A stretch of 28,416 bases of DNA. It comes from Rhodospirillales bacterium. Its GTDB lineage: Bacteria; Pseudomonadota; Alphaproteobacteria; Rhodospirillales; JABHCV01. The notes beneath the pieces are model-generated. The model did not search any database. It had not been told where the DNA came from and saw only the letters and a list, made by a program, of their open reading frames with translations. The stretch is taken from contig JADHSW010000006.1 of NCBI GenBank assembly GCA_016776705.1, positions 1-28,416 on the forward strand, written 5' to 3'. The position numbers were made by a program, and so were the translations under genes. This document shows positions 1-8,939 of this stretch, piece by piece; within the stretch, counting starts at the first letter, position 1, and each line of letters starts with the position of its first letter.

Positions 1-1110
1 GAAGCAGGCAAGCGCGGACGCAAGGTGCTGGTTCTGGATCACGCCAAAAAGGTGGCCGGGAAAATTCGCATATCCGGCGGCGGGCGCTGCAATTTTACCA
101 ATCTTTATGTTAAGCCGACCAACTTCCTGTCCGCCAACCCGCGTTTCTGCGTTTCTGCACTCAGCCGCTACACACAACTGGACTTTATCGCGCTGGTGGA
201 AAAACATTCCATCGCCTGGCATGAGAAAACACTGGGACAGCTTTTTTGCAACACCTCGGCGAAGCAAATCATCGATATGTTGCTCAAGGAGTGTGAGGAC
301 ACCGGCGTCACAATTCAAGCTAACACAAAAATTACGCAGGTCGATGTCGGTTTTCGCCTGAAGACGGATCGTGGAGACTATTCCTGCAGGTCGCTGGTGG
401 TGGCAACGGGGGGTCCCAGCGTGCCAAAGATGGGAGCTACTGGATTTGGTTACACTTTGGCAAAGCAATTTGGCATTCAGGTGGTACAGCCCCGGGCCGG
501 ACTGGTGCCCCTTACTTTCGATGAGGAACTCCTGGCCCGCACAAAAAAATTAGCCGGTGTCTCTGTCGATGTCTCTGTCAGATGCGACAATGTCCAGTTT
601 TCCGAAGCCCTGCTTTTCACCCATCGGGGGTTAAGCGGCCCGGCGATATTGCAAATTTCGTCTTACTGGACCATTGGCAAGGAAATCGTCATCGACATGG
701 CGCCGGGAAAAGATGTTTTTGCGTTTCTGAAAGACGCAAAATCAAGCCGCCCCAAACAGTTTCCCGCTACAATATTGGCGGAAATTCTGTCAAAGCGGTT
801 GGCCCAATCAATCACCGATGACTGTGGGCTCGATGTAAAACTGGCCGACATCCCTGACAAAAAGCTCCGGCAGCTTGGCCTCGCAGTCAATGAATGGCGA
901 ATGACGCCCAAGGGCAGCGAAGGGTTTCGCACCGCTGAAGTTACCGCTGGCGGCATCGATACCAGCGAAATTTCATCGAAAACCTTCGAGGCAAAAAAAG
1001 TGCCGGGGCTATATTTCATCGGCGAGGTAATTGACGTTACCGGCCATCTGGGCGGTTTCAACTTCCAATGGGCATGGGCGTCCGGTCATGCCGCCGGAGA
1101 GTATGTGTAG
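1..1110 (+). CDS. HI0933/YhiN-family FAD-dependent oxidoreductase, 5' end missing
   Basis: Flavoprotein of the HI0933-like (YhiN/BaiN) family; the physiological substrate of most members is unknown. The open frame runs to the window edge and reads EAGKRGRKVLVLDHAKK before the first GTG at 25, which fits the second half of the N-terminal FAD-binding Rossmann unit, so the true start lies upstream and roughly 20-35 residues are missing. Family hallmarks seen: ISGGGRCNFTN just after the Rossmann strand, the ATGGPSVPKMGATGFGY segment in the middle, and a C-terminal GEVIDVTGHLGGFNFQWAWASG, which closes the FAD site. No membrane segment or signal is visible. It is followed two bases later by a small unknown gene, suggesting co-transcription. 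The family call is firm; the reaction is not known. Confidence 0.9.
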   Translation, partial: EAGKRGRKVLVLDHAKKVAGKIRISGGGRCNFTNLYVKPTNFLSANPRFCVSALSRYTQLDFIALVEKHSIAWHEKTLGQLFCNTSAKQIIDMLLKECEDTGVTIQANTKITQVDVGFRLKTDRGDYSCRSLVVATGGPSVPKMGATGFGYTLAKQFGIQVVQPRAGLVPLTFDEELLARTKKLAGVSVDVSVRCDNVQFSEALLFTHRGLSGPAILQISSYWTIGKEIVIDMAPGKDVFAFLKDAKSSRPKQFPATILAEILSKRLAQSITDDCGLDVKLADIPDKKLRQLGLAVNEWRMTPKGSEGFRTAEVTAGGIDTSEISSKTFEAKKVPGLYFIGEVIDVTGHLGGFNFQWAWASGHAAGEYV

Positions 1111-1112
1111 CC

Positions 1113-1367
1113 ATGCCCGCCCATGATCACTGGTTCAACGAATTCAAAGGCGAGATCACTACAGATCATCGCGAAATCCTTGAGCGCGCCCGAAGGCCCA
1201 ACCATAACGGCGAGTGGTCTTTCAATCACGCAGTGGCGCGAACCCGTCAATTTTACACGGAACGCTTCACCGGCTACGCCCGCTGTAACTCGATCACCCT
1301 CGATGAACTGAAGGTGTTGTTAAAAATGATCGAGACCTTCGCTACTGACGCTTTTCCCGGTTCTTAA
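1113..1367 (+). CDS. Hypothetical 84-aa protein
   Basis: I do not recognise this small protein. The open frame extends further upstream into the flavoprotein gene, but the ATG at 1113, two bases after the flavoprotein stop, is the natural start (MPAHDHWFNEF). The product is short, soluble and mixed-charge, with aromatic-rich helical-looking segments (RTRQFYTERFTGYARC, LDELKVLLKMIETFA) and no signal peptide or membrane segment. The tight spacing suggests it is translated from the flavoprotein transcript. Its TAA stop overlaps the stop of the convergent malic enzyme gene within the shared TTAA at 1364-1367. No function can be assigned. Confidence 0.6.
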   Translation: MPAHDHWFNEFKGEITTDHREILERARRPNHNGEWSFNHAVARTRQFYTERFTGYARCNSITLDELKVLLKMIETFATDAFPGS

Positions 1368-3649
1368 TCTTTCCGTTTTTTACTGTCTACATGGGCGTCG
1401 ACGACACAAACGGCGCTCATGTTGACGAGGCCCCGAACCGTAATTGACGGGGTGACGATGTGAACCGGTTTGGCCGCCCCCAACAGGATGGGACCAATCG
1501 ATATCCCCTCACCCAGAACCTTGACCAGATTGAAAGCTGAGTTTGCCGCATCCAGTGTCGGGAAGATCAGCAGGTTTGCCTGTCCACTCAAGCGCGAGTT
1601 TGGGAAAATTCGCATTCGCAATTCTTCGTTCAAGGCTGTGTCCGCGTGCATCTCGCCTTCGATCTCTATGTCCGGTTGGGTTTTCCTCAAAATTCCTGTT
1701 GCCTCGGCCATTTTGCGTGCTGATTCAGAATCCGTTGAACCGAAGTTTGAATGAGACAACAGGGCCACCTTGGGCACTTCGCCAAATCGTTTGACGGCTT
1801 TGCAGGCCATTTCCGTCATCTCAACCAGTTCATCGACGCCTGGATTTTGGGAAACATGGGTGTCGCAAAAGAAGAACGTCCCTTTTGGCAAAATCAGGGT
1901 GCTGAGCGCCGATACATCCCTGACACCTTTGGCCATGCCCAGAACATCAAGAATATATTTCAAATGCCATGTGTACTGGCCGTAAGTGCCGCAAATCATC
2001 GTATCGGCCTCGCCGCGATAGACCATCAGGGCGGCGATCACCGTGGTGTTGGTGCGAACGATGGTACGCGCCGCGTCGGGCGATACGCCCTTGCGTTCCG
2101 TGATCTTGTGGAAAGTGCGCCAATAATCTTCATAACGGGGATCGTCTTCCGGGTTACAAATATCGTAATCCCGGTTTACCTGAAGCCTGAGGCCCAGTTT
2201 TTCGACTCGGGCTTCAATCACATCGGGACGGCCGATCAGAATGGGACGGGCCAGGCCTTCATCAACCACGACCTGAACGGCGCGCAGCACACGACGGCTT
2301 TCCCCTTCCGTATAAACCAGGCGTTTGGGATGGCGCTTGGCGCGCTCGTAAATCGGCTTCATCAACATGCCGGAGCGGAACACGAAGCGGTTCAACTCCT
2401 CCAGATAGGCCTCGAAGTCCTTAATCGGTCGGGTCGCCACACCGCTGTCCATGGCGGCCTTGGCGATGGCGGGGGCAATTTCCACAATCAGCCGCGGATC
2501 GAACGGCTTGGGAATCAGATATTCGGGACCGAACATCAAATCCTCGCCGCGATAGGCGTTGGCGACAACTTCCGATGATTCGGCCATGGCCAGATTGGCG
2601 ATGGCCTTAACGCAGGCGACCTTCATTTCCTCGTTGATGGTGGTCGCCCCGACATCCAGCGCACCACGGAAAATGAACGGAAAACACAGCACATTGTTAA
2701 CCTGATTGGGGAAGTCCGAGCGTCCGGTGGCGATAACCGCGTCGGGCCTGACCGCCTTGACGTCATCAGGAGAAATTTCCGGTACCGGGTTCGCCAAAGC
2801 CATAATGATCGGCCTGTCTGCCATGCGCTTGACCATGTCCTTGGTCAGCACACCGGGAGCGGACAGCCCGAGGAAAATATCAGCGCCGTCAATGACCTCG
2901 TCCAGAGTTCGCGCCTTGGTTTCGATTGCATAGCCCTGCGTTTGCGGATCCATTTCTTCGGTCCGGCCTTTGTAGACGACGCCGATACGGTCAATCAGGA
3001 CGATGTTTTCGCGCTTAAGCCCCATGGATACCAGCAGGTTCAGGCAGGCGATCCCCGCAGCGCCGCCGCCGGTCGAAACCAGTTTGACGTCCGCGAATTC
3101 CTTCCCGACAACCCGAAGACCATTGAAGATGGCCGCGCCCGATACGATGGCCGTCCCGTGCTGATCATCATGGAAAACCGGAATATTCATGCGCTTGCGC
3201 AGTTCGGCCTCTACCGTGAAGCATTCCGGCGCCTTGATGTCTTCAAGATTGATGGCGCCAAAAGTCGGCTCAAGACTGGCGATGATGTCGATCATCTTTT
3301 GCGGGTCGGTTTCATCGATTTCGATATCGAAGACATCAATGCCTGCGAATTTCTTGAACAGGACCGCTTTGCCTTCCATTACCGGTTTTGACGCCAGCGG
3401 TCCGATGGAGCCCAGTCCCAGAACGGCGGTGCCGTTGGTTACCACACCGACAAGGTTGCCACGCGAGGTATATTTGGACGCATTGGCAGGATCATCGACG
3501 ATTTCCCTGCACGCCGCGGCCACGCCTGGCGAGTAGGCCAGCGCCAGATCACGCTGTGTCGCAAGCGGCTTTGTGGCGACGACCTCCAGTTTGCCGGGTT
3601 TCGGCAACTGGTGGTAGTTAAGCGCTGCTTTATCCAGGGAATCGGTCAT
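1364..3649 (-). CDS. maeB: NADP-dependent malic enzyme with C-terminal phosphotransacetylase-like domain
   Basis: Cytoplasmic oxidative decarboxylation of malate to pyruvate with NADP as the usual acceptor. The 761-aa length matches the long MaeB class. Residues about 15-160 form the malic N-terminal domain: the LAYSPGVA motif carries Tyr39, and GSIGPLASKPVMEGKAVLFKKF carries the probable catalytic Lys94, followed by the metal-binding NLEDIKAP segment. Residues about 165-400 are the dinucleotide-binding domain with STGGGAAGIACLNLL. From about residue 430 to the end is a phosphate acetyl/butyryltransferase-like domain (KRLVYTEGESRRVLRAVQVV, ending near LLGAAKPVHIVTPS), which in this class is generally regarded as regulatory rather than catalytic. 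It starts at ATG 3649 after a modest AAGGATA ribosome site. It is transcribed alone, divergent from the sugar dehydrogenase gene. Confidence 0.96.
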   Translation of the reverse strand: MTDSLDKAALNYHQLPKPGKLEVVATKPLATQRDLALAYSPGVAAACREIVDDPANASKYTSRGNLVGVVTNGTAVLGLGSIGPLASKPVMEGKAVLFKKFAGIDVFDIEIDETDPQKMIDIIASLEPTFGAINLEDIKAPECFTVEAELRKRMNIPVFHDDQHGTAIVSGAAIFNGLRVVGKEFADVKLVSTGGGAAGIACLNLLVSMGLKRENIVLIDRIGVVYKGRTEEMDPQTQGYAIETKARTLDEVIDGADIFLGLSAPGVLTKDMVKRMADRPIIMALANPVPEISPDDVKAVRPDAVIATGRSDFPNQVNNVLCFPFIFRGALDVGATTINEEMKVACVKAIANLAMAESSEVVANAYRGEDLMFGPEYLIPKPFDPRLIVEIAPAIAKAAMDSGVATRPIKDFEAYLEELNRFVFRSGMLMKPIYERAKRHPKRLVYTEGESRRVLRAVQVVVDEGLARPILIGRPDVIEARVEKLGLRLQVNRDYDICNPEDDPRYEDYWRTFHKITERKGVSPDAARTIVRTNTTVIAALMVYRGEADTMICGTYGQYTWHLKYILDVLGMAKGVRDVSALSTLILPKGTFFFCDTHVSQNPGVDELVEMTEMACKAVKRFGEVPKVALLSHSNFGSTDSESARKMAEATGILRKTQPDIEIEGEMHADTALNEELRMRIFPNSRLSGQANLLIFPTLDAANSAFNLVKVLGEGISIGPILLGAAKPVHIVTPSITVRGLVNMSAVCVVDAHVDSKKRKD

Positions 3650-3706
3650 GCTTTAAATCCATATCCTTATTTTCCTTGCCCCATGATTTCCTCAATCGTC
3701 TTGATT

Positions 3707-3715
3707 TGCTACACT
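3707..3715 (+). promoter_or_regulatory. Possible extended -10 promoter element for the beta-propeller dehydrogenase
   Basis: The divergent region between maeB and the sugar dehydrogenase contains TGCTACACT, resembling an extended -10 box (TG-N-TATAAT, four of six matches in the hexamer), about 40 bases before the preferred ATG at 3754. There is no good -35 hexamer at the right distance. This is a weak prediction by eye. Confidence 0.2.
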
Positions 3716-3753
3716 TAATTCGATTTTCCCACACAACAGAAAAACCGGGCAGG

Positions 3754-4866
3754 ATGATGAGCGACAAATTAATCTACCGATTTCTTACCGCCTTCGTTGT
3801 CTTTTGCGCTTTCAGTATCTCCGCAAGAGCAGACTCTCCAGACTCGCTTTCTCAAATAAAAATGCCCCCGGGATTCTCAATAAAAATATTCGCCAAGGCG
3901 CCGGGGGCCCGCTCAATCGCCGTTTCCCCGCAATTGAATGCGGTTTTTGTCGGCAGCATAAATGATTCTGTTATTGCCATTTCCTTTAAAGACGGGCTGG
4001 CCGGATCAACATGGCATTTGAAAGGCGGGCTTAAAGTCCCCCACGGCGTCGCCTGGCGCGAGGGCTTCCTGTATGTGGGCGAGCAACATCGCATCAGCCG
4101 ATATCGGGGCGACAGCATCGAAGCGCTTGTCAAAGCCAAGCCGGAAATAATTTACGACGACCTGACAGACAGCGCATGGCATGGTCGCCGAGACCTGGCC
4201 TTCGGCCCCGATGGCAAACTTTATGTGGCGGTTGGAACGCCGTGTAACATCTGCATGCCCGAAGGCAATCAGGGAACCATCCTTCGCATGGACCCGGATG
4301 GCGGCAACGTCAGCATATTCGCCCATGGCATCCGCAATTCAGTGGGCCTGGATTTCCACCCGAAAACCGCTGTGCTTCATTTCACAGACAATGGCGCCGA
4401 TCAGATGGGGGATGACATCCCGCCCGAAGAGTTGAACCACGCCCCCAATGCGGGACTTCACTTTGGCTATCCCTATTTTGGTGGCGGCGACAGCCGAACC
4501 AGTAAGTTCAAAAAAGAAACCCCACCTGCAAACGCCGTTCAACCTGTTGTCCTTTTTGGCGCTCACGTCGCCCCGCTTGGCCTGCATTTTTATCGTGGCT
4601 CGCAGTTTCCCAAAGAAATGCAACATGATGCCTTTGTCGCCCAGCATGGTTCGTGGAACCGTACAATCCCGGACGGCTACCGCATAGCGCGGGTTCGTTT
4701 CGATGAAAATGGCGAGGCCCTGTCGTGGGAACCCTTCGCCGAAGGCTGGCTGCAAGGCCCCAGATCCTGGGGCAGGCCTGCCGATGTCAGCGAACTTCCT
4801 GACGGCTCCCTGCTAGTTTCAGATGACCGTCAGGGAGTTATATACCGGATCGTCTACACTCCCTGA
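3754..4866 (+). CDS. Secreted PQQ-type glucose/sorbosone dehydrogenase-family beta-propeller protein
   Basis: A 370-aa protein of the soluble glucose dehydrogenase/L-sorbosone dehydrogenase family, which oxidise sugars or alcohols with PQQ in the periplasm. The frame is open from 3676, but I prefer the ATG pair at 3754/3757: it follows GGGCAGG and gives a clean signal peptide (basic start, FLTAFVVFCAFSISA, cleavage near ARA-DS). Propeller blade motifs are clear: KVPHGVAWREGFLYVGEQHRI, RRDLAFGPDGKLYVAVG, FAHGIRNSVGLDFHP, FVAQHGSWNRTIPDGYRI and DGSLLVSDDRQGVIYRI. The conserved histidines and the Asn-Arg pair in HGIRNSVGLDFHP fit the family's active-site region. A CNIC pair in the second blade (GTPCNICMP) also occurs in sorbosone dehydrogenase-like proteins. 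Substrate and true cofactor use cannot be told from sequence. Confidence 0.85.
   Translation: MMSDKLIYRFLTAFVVFCAFSISARADSPDSLSQIKMPPGFSIKIFAKAPGARSIAVSPQLNAVFVGSINDSVIAISFKDGLAGSTWHLKGGLKVPHGVAWREGFLYVGEQHRISRYRGDSIEALVKAKPEIIYDDLTDSAWHGRRDLAFGPDGKLYVAVGTPCNICMPEGNQGTILRMDPDGGNVSIFAHGIRNSVGLDFHPKTAVLHFTDNGADQMGDDIPPEELNHAPNAGLHFGYPYFGGGDSRTSKFKKETPPANAVQPVVLFGAHVAPLGLHFYRGSQFPKEMQHDAFVAQHGSWNRTIPDGYRIARVRFDENGEALSWEPFAEGWLQGPRSWGRPADVSELPDGSLLVSDDRQGVIYRIVYTP
4830..4866 (+). repeat. Perfect 9-bp inverted repeat across the stop of the dehydrogenase gene
   Basis: TCAGGGAGT (4830-4838) and ACTCCCTGA (4858-4866) are perfect inverted copies separated by 19 bases, with the right arm containing the TGA stop. 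Only a short T run follows, so it is not a textbook intrinsic terminator. It could act as a 3'-end stabilising hairpin or a weak terminator. A related CTCCCTG also occurs at 4806-4812. Confidence 0.4.
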
Positions 4867-4964
4867 TTTGCCAAAAATTAAGGGGACTCCAAATCCATGC
4901 TGGTTATGCCTATATTAGGACCACTATAAAAAAACTCAATTTAAGAGATGCTGGAGGATTTCCC

Positions 4965-7073
4965 ATGAGTAAGGCCATTAAAATTATTTCCGCCATTGGT
5001 GTATTGTTTATCGCCTTGATCGTTGCTGGCATCGCCATCATAAAATCCATAGACTTTAATCAATACAAGGGCATGATCGCCGAACAGGCCAAGGCGGCGA
5101 CGGGTCGCGACCTGACCATAGCCGGTGATCTCAACCTTTCGATTTCGCTGACACCCAGTGTCGCGGTCGATGGCGTCACTTTCTCCAACGCTTCCTGGGG
5201 TTCCAGCCCCAACATGGTATCCGTCAAGCGCTTCGCTGCCGAGATGTCGCTGATGCCGTTATTATCAGGCGAAATCCAGATCAATCAGGTTATTCTTGAA
5301 GGCGTCGAGGTGCTTGCTGAAAAAGATAAATCCGGCAAAGCCAACTGGGAATTTGGCGCACCGGCCGCCAAAGAGGAAAGCACCTCCGGGGGCGGCGATG
5401 CGACCCTGCCCGTGGTCAATTCCGTCAGCCTGAAAGATGTCAACGTCACTTATAAGGATGCGCAGGCCGGGCAGGAATACGCCCTGAAACTTGCCACCGT
5501 CGACCTTAAATCCGGTGGTCTCAGCTCTCCACTCGACCTGATGATCAAGGGCACCGTCAACGGCCAGGACTTTAGTGTTGGCGGCCAGTTAGGCTCACTT
5601 GGTGCTATGGGTGGCGGCGGCATGTTCCCGGTCAAGCTCGACATCGCAGCCCTGAAGGTCAACATTGGTCTGGACGGCAAATTGGGTGTACCGGACGGCA
5701 ATCCCATGGCCGACCTGAAACTCGCTATCAATGGCGGATCACTGGCGGAAACCCTGAATGCGGCAGCGGCTCTTGAACCCACCCTAAAAGGCATGGAACT
5801 CCCCGTTAAAGGCTCATTCAAAATCGCCTCAGTACTGAAGCTGGACGGGCCAACGAAAATTTCCTTGGGCAACCTGGATGCGGCCATTGGTCCGCTCGCC
5901 GTCAAAGGGAGCGTTGCCGCTGATCTTGGTGGAAAGCGCCCCGCCGTGGACGTGGTGTTGAAAACCGATACCCTGAACCTTGATGAGTTGCTTCCCAAGG
6001 ACGAAGCCAGGGCAGCCCCCGCCCCGGCCAAAAATGATGACGGACGCGTCTTCCCGAATGACCCGTTACCGCTGGACGGCCTGAAAGCCGCTGACGCCAA
6101 TGTCAGGTTCGATGCTGGCAAGATCATCGTCGAAGGCATGGAAATTACCAACGTCACGGTAAATCTGAGCCTTAAAAACGGTCGCCTTGACGTCAATCCG
6201 CTGGGGGCTGTTGTCGCCGGTGGCAAGATCAATGGCAATGTCCTGCTGGATGCCTCGAATGCCATGGCCGATCTGAAAGCCAAAATCAGTGTCGATCAGC
6301 TTGATTACGGTTTGTTGCTGTCACAAAAAGGGCTCTCTGACATGGCAACCGGCAAGGTTGATGTAAATGTCGATGTATCCGGTGCCGGAACATCCGTCCG
6401 TCAGTTAATGGCGGGACTGAACGGTACGACACGCGTCGTCACCAAGGACGGCAAACTTGAAAGCGGCGCCTTGAACGTCGTTTCAAGCGATCTTCTGAAT
6501 GTCTTCGAAAGTAAGGATGACAAGAAAATCATTTGCGGGGTCGTGGATTTCAAAATCACCAAGGGCATGGCGAATGCCCACGCCATCGTCTTTGAAACCG
6601 GTGGCATTTCCGTCGTCGGCACTGGCAGCGCCAATCTGGCTGACGAAACCCTGAAACTGAGAGTCGATCCCCGCGCCAAGAAAGCCAATCTTGCAACCGT
6701 CGCAATGGTTCCGGTGGACGTTGACGGCACCTTCGCCAAGCCGGACTGGCATGTGGACATGGCCGGAGCCGCCGGTAATGTCGCCGCCGGTGCTGCGCGT
6801 ACCGCAGGGGCCATCGCCACCATGGGCTTGTCCCTGCTGGTCGAAAAAGTCGCCAAGAGTACCGTGCTCAGTACCGACTCCAACGACTACTGCACCCCGG
6901 CCCTGGCTGGCAAGGCGGTCGTCCCCGGTGAGATGAAGTCCGCCGAAGCTCCCAAACAGGAAACAAGCGGCTCGTCGGCACCGGCCCCGGCAAAAGAGGA
7001 AGAAAGTTCCAACCCACTTGGCGCAATTGGCAAGAGCCTGGGCGGCGGATTGAAAGGATTACTGGGAAATTAA
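4965..7073 (+). CDS. AsmA family protein
   Basis: A 702-aa member of the AsmA/TAM-like family, inner-membrane-anchored proteins with a large periplasmic beta-rich domain linked to outer-membrane assembly and lipid transport. It starts at ATG 4965 behind a strong GGAGG (4953-4957). Residues about 5-27 (IIKSIDF preceded by ISAIGVLFIALIVAGIAI) form the N-terminal membrane anchor. The N-terminal AsmA region follows directly (TGRDLTIAGDLNLSISLTPSVAVDGV, SGEIQINQVILEGVEVLAEKD). The C-terminal AsmA_2-like region is also typical (LKLRVDPRAKKANLATVAM, VPVDVDGTFAKPDWHVD). The tail is rich in Ala, Pro, Glu and Ser, then Gly-rich, and looks disordered. Two Cys (in KKIICGVVDF and in DYCTPALAG) are present. 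It is probably monocistronic; a short AT-rich stretch including TATATT (4911-4916) upstream may hold its promoter. Confidence 0.9.
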   Translation: MSKAIKIISAIGVLFIALIVAGIAIIKSIDFNQYKGMIAEQAKAATGRDLTIAGDLNLSISLTPSVAVDGVTFSNASWGSSPNMVSVKRFAAEMSLMPLLSGEIQINQVILEGVEVLAEKDKSGKANWEFGAPAAKEESTSGGGDATLPVVNSVSLKDVNVTYKDAQAGQEYALKLATVDLKSGGLSSPLDLMIKGTVNGQDFSVGGQLGSLGAMGGGGMFPVKLDIAALKVNIGLDGKLGVPDGNPMADLKLAINGGSLAETLNAAAALEPTLKGMELPVKGSFKIASVLKLDGPTKISLGNLDAAIGPLAVKGSVAADLGGKRPAVDVVLKTDTLNLDELLPKDEARAAPAPAKNDDGRVFPNDPLPLDGLKAADANVRFDAGKIIVEGMEITNVTVNLSLKNGRLDVNPLGAVVAGGKINGNVLLDASNAMADLKAKISVDQLDYGLLLSQKGLSDMATGKVDVNVDVSGAGTSVRQLMAGLNGTTRVVTKDGKLESGALNVVSSDLLNVFESKDDKKIICGVVDFKITKGMANAHAIVFETGGISVVGTGSANLADETLKLRVDPRAKKANLATVAMVPVDVDGTFAKPDWHVDMAGAAGNVAAGAARTAGAIATMGLSLLVEKVAKSTVLSTDSNDYCTPALAGKAVVPGEMKSAEAPKQETSGSSAPAPAKEEESSNPLGAIGKSLGGGLKGLLGN

Positions 7074-7104
7074 TTCAGATCTTGGCGAAAAATATCAAGT
7101 GGAG

Positions 7105-7126
7105 AAACCCCGGTTTGATGTATCAA
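7105..7126 (+). promoter_or_regulatory. Overlapping inverted repeats, candidate operator upstream of the acyl-CoA synthetase gene
   Basis: Two dyads overlap 40-60 bases before the synthetase start. AAACC-CC-GGTTT lies at 7105-7116 and TTGAT-GT-ATCAA at 7115-7126. The first, read with flanks as GAAAC-N4-GTTTG, resembles the consensus described for the TetR-family fatty acid regulator PsrA ([G/C]AAAC-N2-4-GTTT[G/C]), and the downstream gene fits such control. The second is not an FNR box, because the spacer is 2 rather than 4. The dyads are directly visible; the regulator is a guess. Confidence 0.35.
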
Positions 7127-7165
7127 CCTGAGGTTCCAAAACAATCGTCAGATAAGGAAAAATAG

Positions 7166-8824
7166 ATGACTCCGGATGTCCCTGCGTTCGATTACGAAAG
7201 CGCAAGAAAAAACTTTTCGTTTGAACTACCTGAGTTTTTCAATTTTGCCATAGATATTGTTGGAAAGCGGGCGCGGGAAAAAGACAAAACGGCGCTTATC
7301 GCCATTAATCGTTCCGGCGAAAATGTTGAGCATTTAAGTTATTCTGACCTGGATCGTACGTCCAATCGCTTCGCCAATGTACTTTTGGACCTGGGCGTTG
7401 AAAAAGGTGACTTCGCCTTTGTCATGATCCCTCGCCTGGCATCCTGGTACTATGTGCTTTTTGGGGCCATGAAGGTCGGCGCAGTCTCCATGCCCGGCAC
7501 CAACCTGCTTACCGCCAAGGACATCGAATATCGCATCAACCGCGCCGAAGCCAGGCTCGCCATCGTCACCAGGGAACACGCCGACAAGGTTGACCAGATC
7601 AAAAGCAATTGCCCCAGTCTGGAACATCTGATTGTCATTGGCGAAGATCGCGAAGGATGGACCGGCTTTGACTCCGCCTGTGCCGCCGCTTCCGACGAGC
7701 TTGATCTTGAAAAAGCCCCGAAGGTTCGCGCCGATGATTTAATGCTGATCTACTTTACATCCGGCACCACGTCCATGCCCAAAATGGTGGGACGGGATCA
7801 TTCCTACGGCGCAGCCCATGCCATTACCGGCGATTACTGGGCCGACCTTGGCGAGGACGACGTGCACTGGACCTTGACCGATACCGGCTGGGCCAAGGCG
7901 GCGTGGGGATTGATGTTTCCGCCCATGTTGGCAGGATCAACCGTTTTGCTTTATGACGGCGAAGGTTTCGACGTTGACATGCACCTGAAAATTATCGAAC
8001 GGCACAAGGTCACGACGTTCTGCGCCCCACCGACGATTTATCGCATTCTTGCGCAGACAGATGTCTCGAAAGCGGATTTGAGTTCCCTGCGCCATTGCAT
8101 CGGGGCAGGTGAACCGCTGAATCCTGAAGCCATGCGTTCGTGGAAAAAGGCCACCGGTTGCGATGTGCATGACGGATATGGACAGACCGAGACAGTCAAT
8201 ATTGTCGCCAACTTTCCGGGCATGGAAATCAGGCCCGGTTCCATGGGCAGGCCCGTTCCCGGCGTTGATGTGAATATTGTCGACGATGAGGGGAATGTTG
8301 TCGCCGATGACGAGGTCGGCCATATTGCCGTTCGCATCACCGATCCTTACCCGCCGGGACTGTTCAGGGGCTACTTCAAGGATAAAGAAGGCACCGCCAA
8401 GGTGTTTCATGATGGATGGTACTTTACAGGCGATACGGCAACCCGGGACAGGGATGGCTATTTCTGGTTCGTTGGACGGTCGGATGACATCATCACGTCG
8501 TCCGGCTACCGGATCAGCCCCTTTGAGGTTGAAAGCGCCCTGATCGAACATGAAGCCGTCGCGGAATCAGCTGTTGTCAGCAAGCCCGATCCGGCACGCA
8601 CCGAAATTGTCATGGCCTACGTCACCCTTGCCCCCGGATTTGAAGCCAGCGAGGCGTTGAAGAAAGACATCCAGGATTTTGTAAAAAACCTGACCGCGCC
8701 CTACAAGTATCCTCGCGAGATCGTTTTCATGGATGCCCTGCCCAAGACTATCTCGGGAAAAATCCGCCGCGTAGAATTGCGAGACGACGCCAGGGATCAT
8801 ACGGCAGGGAGTATTTTGCCGTAA
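7166..8824 (+). CDS. AMP-forming acyl-CoA synthetase (medium-chain/ACSM-like)
   Basis: A 552-aa adenylate-forming enzyme that activates a carboxylic acid with ATP and CoA in the cytoplasm. It starts at ATG 7166 after AAGGAAA. The AMP-binding P-loop-like motif YFTSGTTSMPKM is at about 196-207, the second core motif DGYGQTET at about 337-343, the hinge region YFTGDTATRDRDGYFWFVGRSDDIITSSGYRISPFEVE follows, and the catalytic Lys of the C-terminal domain is in PKTISGKIRR (about Lys532). Overall layout and length resemble medium-chain acyl-CoA synthetases; acetyl-CoA synthetase is longer. The real acid could be a medium-chain, branched or aromatic acid. It stands alone between AsmA and the WD40-cytochrome gene, with a candidate operator upstream. 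Confidence 0.92.
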   Translation: MTPDVPAFDYESARKNFSFELPEFFNFAIDIVGKRAREKDKTALIAINRSGENVEHLSYSDLDRTSNRFANVLLDLGVEKGDFAFVMIPRLASWYYVLFGAMKVGAVSMPGTNLLTAKDIEYRINRAEARLAIVTREHADKVDQIKSNCPSLEHLIVIGEDREGWTGFDSACAAASDELDLEKAPKVRADDLMLIYFTSGTTSMPKMVGRDHSYGAAHAITGDYWADLGEDDVHWTLTDTGWAKAAWGLMFPPMLAGSTVLLYDGEGFDVDMHLKIIERHKVTTFCAPPTIYRILAQTDVSKADLSSLRHCIGAGEPLNPEAMRSWKKATGCDVHDGYGQTETVNIVANFPGMEIRPGSMGRPVPGVDVNIVDDEGNVVADDEVGHIAVRITDPYPPGLFRGYFKDKEGTAKVFHDGWYFTGDTATRDRDGYFWFVGRSDDIITSSGYRISPFEVESALIEHEAVAESAVVSKPDPARTEIVMAYVTLAPGFEASEALKKDIQDFVKNLTAPYKYPREIVFMDALPKTISGKIRRVELRDDARDHTAGSILP

Positions 8825-8939
8825 TTGGGCGTCTGAGTGATAGCAGCCAATATTGACTGGTGACTTGAAACGTTACTGTTAGCCATTAAATATTTTGAGA
8901 TCGATCAAAAGGTTAAGGCAGACAGGGATAGAATTGACG

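Noticed and set aside
1751..2578. A 275-codon plus-strand frame within maeB
   Set aside because: It is antisense to conserved malic enzyme/phosphotransacetylase codons and shows no family resemblance.
5450..6283. A 277-codon minus-strand frame within the AsmA gene
   Set aside because: It is Ser/Pro/Ala/Arg-rich shadow coding opposite a clear AsmA-family protein.
7115..7126. Possible FNR box TTGAT...ATCAA
   Set aside because: The spacer is 2 bases, while FNR/ANR sites need 4.
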